Shown: piece by piece, positions 5,995 to 8,013 of the stretch
Position numbering within the stretch: the first letter of the stretch is position 1
Layout: each line of letters opens with the position of its first letter
Assembly (NCBI GenBank): GCA_026389975.1
Contig: JAPLGV010000280.1
Coordinates: forward strand, 1-8,013
Direction: 5' to 3'
Source: Chloroflexota bacterium
Lineage (GTDB): Bacteria > Chloroflexota > Anaerolineae > Anaerolineales > Villigracilaceae
DNA: 8,013 bases
Notes under the pieces: model-generated
What the model was told of the DNA's origin: nothing
Seen by the model: only the letters and a program-made list of their open reading frames with translations
Database searches by the model: none
Made by a program: the position numbers and the translations under genes

Positions 5995-7761
5995 ATGTAC
6001 AAAACTCATACTTGCGGTGAACTGCGCGCCAGCCACGCCGGGCAGACCGTCACACTGGCCGGGTGGGTGCACAACTTCCGCACCTTTGGCGGGGTGGTCT
6101 TTCTGGTGCTACGCGACCGCTTCGGCATCACCCAGATCGTCACCAACCCGGATAAGTTTCCCGAGGCAGCCAAAGCCGTCGAGGGGTTGAAAAACGAATG
6201 GGTGGTGCAGGTCACCGGCCCCGTGCGGATGCGCCCGGCGGACCAGTTCAACCCGAAGATGCCGACCGGCGAGATCGAGCTGGAGGCGCACGAAGTAACC
6301 GTGTTGAACCCGGCCAAAGCCCTGCCGTTTGTGGTCAGCCGGGATGACGAGGATATTGACGAGAATCTGCGGCTCAAATACCGCTACCTCGACTTGCGGC
6401 GCGAGCGCATGAAGCGCAACCTCATCCTGCGCCACGAGGTAGTGCTGTTCATGCGCAAGTATCTCTCAGAGCGCGGCTTCATCGAAGTCGAAACGCCGAT
6501 GCTGTTCAAAACCACACCCGAAGGAGCGCGCGACTATCTCGTTCCATCCCGCGTCTACCCCGGTCAGTTCTACGCCCTGCCCCAAAGCCCCCAGCAGCTC
6601 AAGCAGTTGCTGATGGTGGCGGGGGTCGAGCGCTACTTCCAGATTGCGCGCTGCTTCCGTGACGAAGACTCGCGTGGTGACCGCCAGCCGGAGTTCACGC
6701 AACTCGACCTGGAAATGTCCTTCGTCCACCGCGATGACGTTCTCGAAATGGTCGAGGGCCTCATCACCGCCATGCTCCCGGAAGTGGCTCCACACAAGAA
6801 ACTGCTGGCCTCACCCTGGCCGCGCCTGACCTACAATGAGTCCATGGAACGCTTCGGCACCGATAAACCAGACCTGCGCTTCGGCATGGAACTGTATAAC
6901 GTCGGCGCTATTTTCGAGAAGAGCGAGTTCGTCGTCTTCAAATCTGCGTTGGAAAGCGGCGGCATCATCGAGTGCCTGGTGGCACCGGGCTGCGCCGGGT
7001 ACGCCCGCAAGCAGCTCGACAACCTGACAGCGACCTCCAAAGAACTCGGAGCGAAGGGACTGGTCACGCTGGCGCTGACGGCTGAGGGTCCGAAAGGCTC
7101 CGGAGCCAAGTTCATCGGCGAGACGGAAATTGCAGCCTTGTCCAAATTAACCGGCGCGGCGACCGGCGACCTGGTCCTGTTCGTCGCCGACAGCCCGAAG
7201 ATGGTCCACAAGGTGCTAGGTGCGCTGCGGATCTGGTTCAGGGACGCCCTTAAACTAACCGACCCGAACGTGATGGGCTTTGCGTTCGTGCTGGATTTCC
7301 CGATGTTCGAGTGGAACGAGGAGTTCAAGAAATGGGACGCCGCACACCACCCGTTCACCATGCCGCGCCTGGAGCACCTTGACCGGTTCGAGACCGACCC
7401 ATCCACAATTCTGTCGGAGGCGTACGATATGGTCTGCAACGGCTACGAAATGGCCTCCGGCTCGATCCGTATCCACCGGCGTGACATCCAGTCGAAGGTG
7501 TTCAGTCTACTCGGTATCGAGGAAGAGGAAGCTCAGTTCAAGTTTGGGCACATGCTGGAGGCCTTCGAGTACGGCGCGCCGCCGCACGGTGGGATGGCTC
7601 CCGGCATTGACCGGCTGGTGATGCTGCTGGCCGACGAACCCAACATCCGTGAGGTGATCGCCTTCCCGAAGAACCAGGCAGCCCGCGACGTGATGGCGGA
7701 TGCCCCGTCGTACCCGGACGAGAGGCAGTTGAAGGAATTGCATATTGTTATTAGAGAATAG
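5995..7761 (+). CDS. aspS: Aspartyl-tRNA synthetase (class II, bacterial type)
   Basis: The 588-residue product charges tRNA-Asp with aspartate in the cytoplasm; E. coli AspRS has 590 residues. An anticodon-binding OB fold occupies about 1-105 (GWVHNFRTFGGVVFLVLRDR at 23-42). Class II motif 1 is near 162-170 (FIEVETPML, P168), followed by the flipping loop TPEGARDYLVPSR. Motif 2 starts at F221-R222 (FRDEDSRGDRQPEFTQLDLE), and motif 3 holds R540 (GMAPGIDRLVMLLADEPNIREV). The GAD insertion typical of bacterial AspRS lies between GTDKPD (288-293) and about 415. Expression is probably governed by the upstream attenuator, shared with asnS 62 nt downstream. Position 31, which separates discriminating (Leu in E. 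coli) from non-discriminating (His in Pseudomonas) enzymes, is Phe here; the adjacent asnS makes a discriminating enzyme more likely. The carboxy end (ELHIVIRE) runs into a repeat that supplies the stop codon. Confidence 0.97.
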   Translation: MYKTHTCGELRASHAGQTVTLAGWVHNFRTFGGVVFLVLRDRFGITQIVTNPDKFPEAAKAVEGLKNEWVVQVTGPVRMRPADQFNPKMPTGEIELEAHEVTVLNPAKALPFVVSRDDEDIDENLRLKYRYLDLRRERMKRNLILRHEVVLFMRKYLSERGFIEVETPMLFKTTPEGARDYLVPSRVYPGQFYALPQSPQQLKQLLMVAGVERYFQIARCFRDEDSRGDRQPEFTQLDLEMSFVHRDDVLEMVEGLITAMLPEVAPHKKLLASPWPRLTYNESMERFGTDKPDLRFGMELYNVGAIFEKSEFVVFKSALESGGIIECLVAPGCAGYARKQLDNLTATSKELGAKGLVTLALTAEGPKGSGAKFIGETEIAALSKLTGAATGDLVLFVADSPKMVHKVLGALRIWFRDALKLTDPNVMGFAFVLDFPMFEWNEEFKKWDAAHHPFTMPRLEHLDRFETDPSTILSEAYDMVCNGYEMASGSIRIHRRDIQSKVFSLLGIEEEEAQFKFGHMLEAFEYGAPPHGGMAPGIDRLVMLLADEPNIREVIAFPKNQAARDVMADAPSYPDERQLKELHIVIRE

Positions 7762-7806
7762 AGAACGGAGAGCAGTCACTACTCTCTACTCTCTGTTCTC
7801 TTCTCT
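7753..7806. repeat. Purine/pyrimidine hairpin repeat between aspS and asnS
   Basis: A purine-rich left arm (7760-7772) pairs with a C/T-rich right arm (7789-7801) over 13 bp with one G-T pair. After a 2-nt bulge, AGAGA (7753-7757) pairs with TCTCT (7802-7806). The loop is 7773-7788. The aspS stop codon lies in the left arm. There is no T-run, so it is unlikely to be a terminator; in mRNA it would form a stable stem just before the asnS ribosome binding site. TAGAGAATAGAGAA here also occurs at 3755-3768, suggesting an interspersed repeat family. Confidence 0.6.
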
Positions 7807-7810
7807 CTCG

Positions 7811-7816
7811 AAGGAG
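7811..7816 (+). promoter_or_regulatory. Ribosome binding site of asnS
   Basis: AAGGAG lies 7 nt before the ATG at 7824, immediately after the hairpin repeat. Confidence 0.85.
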
Positions 7817-7823
7817 CAAGATT

Positions 7824-8013
7824 ATGGCGATCATCAGAGTTGAAGATATTGCAAAATTCATTGGCCAAGAAGTAACAATCCAGGGCTGGGTCTACAGCCG
7901 CACCGACAAAGGGAAACTGGTCTTCCTGCTCGTCCGGGATGGCTCCGGCTTCGTCCAGTGTGTGGCTTTCAAAGGCGACCTGCCCGAGGCGCTCTTCGAC
8001 CAGCTTACCCGCC
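7824..8013 (+). CDS. asnS: Asparaginyl-tRNA synthetase, N-terminal part (runs off the window)
   Basis: The first 63 residues of a class II synthetase that charges tRNA-Asn with asparagine. The visible part is the anticodon-binding OB fold: VEDIAKFIGQEVTIQGWVYS at about 6-25, then KGKLVFLLVRDGSGFVQCV. It closely resembles Thermus AsnRS (DEIARHVDQEVELRGWLYQ, KGKIHFLILRDGTGFLQ, from memory). AspRS and LysRS share this fold, but the KGK-F-LLVRDG-GF-Q pattern and a separate complete aspS next door favour AsnRS. The frame is open to the window end; the catalytic domain is not visible. It starts 62 nt after aspS with no promoter or terminator seen between them, so it is probably cotranscribed and under the same Asn/Asp attenuator. 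Confidence 0.9.
   Translation, partial: MAIIRVEDIAKFIGQEVTIQGWVYSRTDKGKLVFLLVRDGSGFVQCVAFKGDLPEALFDQLTR

Overview
The window looks like a piece of chromosome from a bacterium of the Chloroflexota, probably class Anaerolineae. This is an inference from gene families, moderately GC-rich coding sequence, extended -10 promoters of the TGnTATAAT type and interspersed palindromic repeats; no single marker proves it. It holds two blocks read leftward and one operon read rightward.

Positions 1-1139 (minus strand) carry a two-component system of the DegS/DegU type. The response regulator gene comes first and the sensor kinase follows 3 nt later, running off the window edge just after its phospho-accepting His. 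The response regulator is broken as written: the receiver domain and the LuxR-type DNA-binding domain lie in different frames, and roughly 35 nt that should encode the end of the receiver, including its conserved Lys, are missing.

Positions 1365-5630 (minus strand) carry three overlapping genes for polytopic membrane proteins that resemble GT-C fold glycosyltransferases: a GT87-like protein, then two large GT39/AftB-like proteins. They probably act together in building a cell-surface glycan or glycolipid from lipid-linked sugars. A TTGACC-18-TAGAAT promoter lies directly before the first gene.

Positions 5707-8013 (plus strand) carry the aspartyl-tRNA synthetase gene aspS and the start of the asparaginyl-tRNA synthetase gene asnS. 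The most notable find of the window lies in front of aspS. An extended -10 promoter and a good ribosome binding site precede a 26-codon leader peptide whose residues 8-15 are Asn-Asn-Asn-Asn-Asp-Asn-Asp-Asn. Mutually exclusive RNA pairings and an intrinsic terminator follow. The layout matches a ribosome-mediated transcription attenuator: stalling at Asn/Asp codons when charged tRNA-Asn or tRNA-Asp is scarce would free an antiterminator and switch on aspS-asnS. This fits the downstream genes exactly.

Between the terminator and aspS lies a long imperfect palindrome with CACAAAG motifs. Between aspS and asnS lies a purine/pyrimidine hairpin repeat, and a related sequence is embedded in frame within the second glycosyltransferase gene.
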